Assembly: GCA_021789895.1 (NCBI GenBank)
Contig: JAJYIU010000004.1
Coordinates: 62,001 to 126,000 of the forward strand
DNA length: 64,000 nucleotides
Reading direction: 5' to 3'
DNA from: Acidobacteriota bacterium
GTDB taxonomy: Bacteria > Acidobacteriota > Terriglobia > Terriglobales > SCQP01
Positions within the stretch are counted from its first letter, which is position 1. Each line of letters starts with the position of its first letter. The position numbers were made by a program, and so were the translations under genes. The notes below the pieces were generated by a model, which saw only the letters and a list, made by a program, of their open reading frames with translations, searched no databases and had not been told where the DNA came from. Positions 62,111 through 64,000 of the stretch are shown piece by piece.

Positions 62111-64000
62111 TCAGCGGCTGACGACCAGGGCGGAGGGAGAGAGGTGGAGGGGGACGGGAGCGCCTTGCGGGTTGCGGGCGATGACGTGGGAAAGGGTGAG
62201 GCGGGCAAGTCCGGCGGCGGTGGCATGGAAAAGGAATTCAACGGCGGAGCCGCTGCCGGCAAGGCCGCCGGCGCCGTCGGGGCGGCTGAGGCTGACAAAA
62301 GCGCGGCCGAGGTCGGCGTCCTGCTGATGGGAAAGCGCCAGCGGGCGGCCGTCGCGCCGGAAATAGGGGCCGGACAGCACCTGCGCTACGCTCACCAGGC
62401 GGGGATCGTAGGCGAGCTCGAAGGAGAGCGAAAACAGGGGCGGCGCCTGGTGGAGCGCGACACGGACGCGGAACTCGCTTCCGGCGAGGGTATGGATTCG
62501 CTGCGGCTCGAGGCCTAGCATGGCGGCCGAGGCGGCAGGGTGGGGAGCGGTGGATGGCGCGGGCGCAGCCGGCTGGCTGGGCGCCGAAAGGTTGGCCGGC
62601 GGCGTGGCTGGCGGCTGCGCGGGATGGGTAGGCGGGGAAACGACGTGGGCTGCCGGCGGCTGCGGCGTCGCCGCCGGAGGCGGGGTGGAGTTTTGCGGCG
62701 CGGGCGCCGGATTGCGCCCGGGCAGCGGCACCATGACGTGGGTAGTGGGCGCGATCACTGCCGGAGGGAGCTCATGCAGAGTGATGTCATTTTGCGTTCC
62801 GGTGTCGATCACCCGCGACGCCTCGGGGGAAATCCGGAAGGGATGCAGGATGTGCGGCGTCATCACGATCAGGATTTCATCATGCAGATGTTCGATATGG
62901 GTGTTGGAAAACAAATACTTCAGCAGCGGAACCTGGCTCAGGCCGGGGATGCCGGACAGATTCTTTATATTGTTTTCGGTCAGGATGCCGCTGAGCACGC
63001 TGCTTTGCCCGCTCTGCAGCTCGATGGTGCTGTCGTAAATGCGCTGCCCGATGATCGGCTCGGTGATGCCGCCGATGGTGGTGTTGCTGATGACCGAGGA
63101 GATTTCGATCTTGTTCTTCAGCGTGACCTGGTTGTCGGGATGGACGAAGGGTTGAATGCTGATGTTGACGCCGACGCTCTGATACGAGAATTGGGTATTG
63201 ACCAGGGGGTTGATGCCAACGCCACCGATGCCGGGCTGGAAGCTGCCGGTGGCAACGGGAATGCGCTCGCCGATTTTCTCTTTCGCCTCGATGCCCTGGA
63301 TGGCGCGCAGTTGCGGCTCCTGCAGGGTATGCGTGCGGGAATCGGAGAGCAGCAGATTGAGCGTGGCGGTGCCGATGGTGAAGGAATAATTCCGGCCTGC
63401 CAGATGACGCAGATTGTTGAAGTTCAAGGGCGTGCTGGTGGTCGTGGACGACGAGGACGATGAAGACGAGGAGCTGGCCGGCGTGGTGGATTGTAGTCCG
63501 ACAGTGAGGCTGGTCGGCGGCTGGAGACCCAGATCGCGCACCAGATCGCGGCTGACCTCGAGCACGCGGACGTCCACCAGCACCTCGGGCGGCTGCTGGT
63601 CAAGGCTGTCAATGACCTGCTGCGCCACCGCCACCCGGTCGGGGGTGTCGCGCATGATGAGCGCCATCTGCGAGGGCAGCGCCTGCACGCGCTGGGCGTT
63701 CAGCAGGGTGCGCACCGTCTGCGCGACCTGATTGACATCAGTCGGGCTGGTCAGGTTGTGCAGGTAGAAAGTCTTGACCACGAGCTGCTGCAGGCGCTGG
63801 CGGTTGGCCATGTTGTCGCTGGCGACGTAGATGGTGTTGGGGGTCACCACGGTATAGAAGCTGTGCGACTCGATGCCGAGAATGCGCAGCGCTTCCAGCA
63901 CCGAGACCTGATGCACGTTGAGGGTGATGGGTGCGGGCTGGTAGTTGCGGTCGAAGAGCACGTTCAGGTTCGCCAGCCGGCCGACGGTGCGATAGGCGAT
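62111..64000 (-). CDS. GspD/PilQ-like secretin with C-terminal cohesin-like domain (5' end outside window)
   Basis: 630 residues visible; the start lies past the right edge. Order: an N-domain end ('ITLNVHQVSVLEALRILGI'), a secretin N1-type domain ('RTLLNAQRVQALPSQMALIM', 'VAQQVIDSLDQQPPEVLVDV'), the secretin core ('LVRDLGLQPPTSLTVG', a Ser/Thr-rich loop of about 20 residues, 'SQVPLLKYLFSN', 'DEILIVMTPHIL' as the closing signature), a Pro-rich linker, and a C-terminal ~130-residue beta domain ('HTLAGSEFRVRVALHQAPPL', 'SFELAYDPRLVSVAQVLSG') that looks like a cohesin domain. Outer-membrane ring for type II secretion or pili. Confidence 0.88.
   Translation of the reverse strand: MAYRTVGRLANLNVLFDRNYQPAPITLNVHQVSVLEALRILGIESHSFYTVVTPNTIYVASDNMANRQRLQQLVVKTFYLHNLTSPTDVNQVAQTVRTLLNAQRVQALPSQMALIMRDTPDRVAVAQQVIDSLDQQPPEVLVDVRVLEVSRDLVRDLGLQPPTSLTVGLQSTTPASSSSSSSSSSTTTSTPLNFNNLRHLAGRNYSFTIGTATLNLLLSDSRTHTLQEPQLRAIQGIEAKEKIGERIPVATGSFQPGIGGVGINPLVNTQFSYQSVGVNISIQPFVHPDNQVTLKNKIEISSVISNTTIGGITEPIIGQRIYDSTIELQSGQSSVLSGILTENNIKNLSGIPGLSQVPLLKYLFSNTHIEHLHDEILIVMTPHILHPFRISPEASRVIDTGTQNDITLHELPPAVIAPTTHVMVPLPGRNPAPAPQNSTPPPAATPQPPAAHVVSPPTHPAQPPATPPANLSAPSQPAAPAPSTAPHPAASAAMLGLEPQRIHTLAGSEFRVRVALHQAPPLFSLSFELAYDPRLVSVAQVLSGPYFRRDGRPLALSHQQDADLGRAFVSLSRPDGAGGLAGSGSAVEFLFHATAAGLARLTLSHVIARNPQGAPVPLHLSPSALVVSR

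Overview
The window is high-GC, densely coding bacterial chromosome, most likely from an Acidobacteriota (Terriglobia-like) organism. Supporting this are an ADOP-type permease with its PadR regulator, a DUF2844/DUF3443 pair, a very large BNR/Asp-box secreted protein, an OmpL-like (BBP2) porin, many exported carbohydrate-active proteins and a secretin with a C-terminal cohesin-like domain. The assignment is inferred from gene content; no rRNA or other taxonomic marker is present.

Layout. 1-925: a non-coding array of about 157-bp degenerate tandem units, each opening with a hairpin. 1089-8879: a three-gene outer-membrane assembly operon (Omp85/POTRA protein, SurA-like chaperone without a PPIase domain, TamB). 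8955-17002: rhomboid protease; a secreted DUF2844/DUF3443 pair whose larger member carries two pepsin-like DTGS/DSGS motifs; a Spy/CpxP-like protein; a porin; a GH105 hydrolase; a metallophosphoesterase. 17061-21370: a zeta-toxin-like gene tail, ADOP permease, PadR, hemD.

21371-28760 is an accessory island of visibly lower GC between hemD and an mscS-type gene. It holds two IS66 accessory-gene remnants (about 93% identical over 160 bp), a gene interrupted by TGA, several small unknown genes that resemble immunity-type cargo, an apparently complete IS1380-family element with inverted repeats, a zinc-ribbon/OB-fold membrane protein, an IS21 istA fragment and a decayed second IS1380 transposase.

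28814-49913 is ordinary core and secreted-enzyme territory: MscS channel, aldo/keto reductase, cytochrome bd oxidase (cydAB) behind a CRP/FNR-like palindrome, CDGSH protein, response regulator, BNR protein, GH2 enzyme, SPW and HPP-like membrane proteins, YheT-like hydrolase, bioA, a thioredoxin-like protein, an M48 protease and a large Tat-exported alpha-toroid protein.

50043-64000: a FitAB/VapBC-type toxin-antitoxin pair with a likely operator; a housekeeping run ruvB-folK-deoxynucleoside kinase followed by panB-panC; a maltokinase converging on panC with overlapping stop codons; a response regulator with a long Ala/Pro/Glu-rich region; a methylmalonyl-CoA mutase catalytic subunit; a STAS protein; a tiny Tat-signal protein overlapping a PIG-L deacetylase that lacks the usual catalytic Asp; and a partial secretin running off the right edge.
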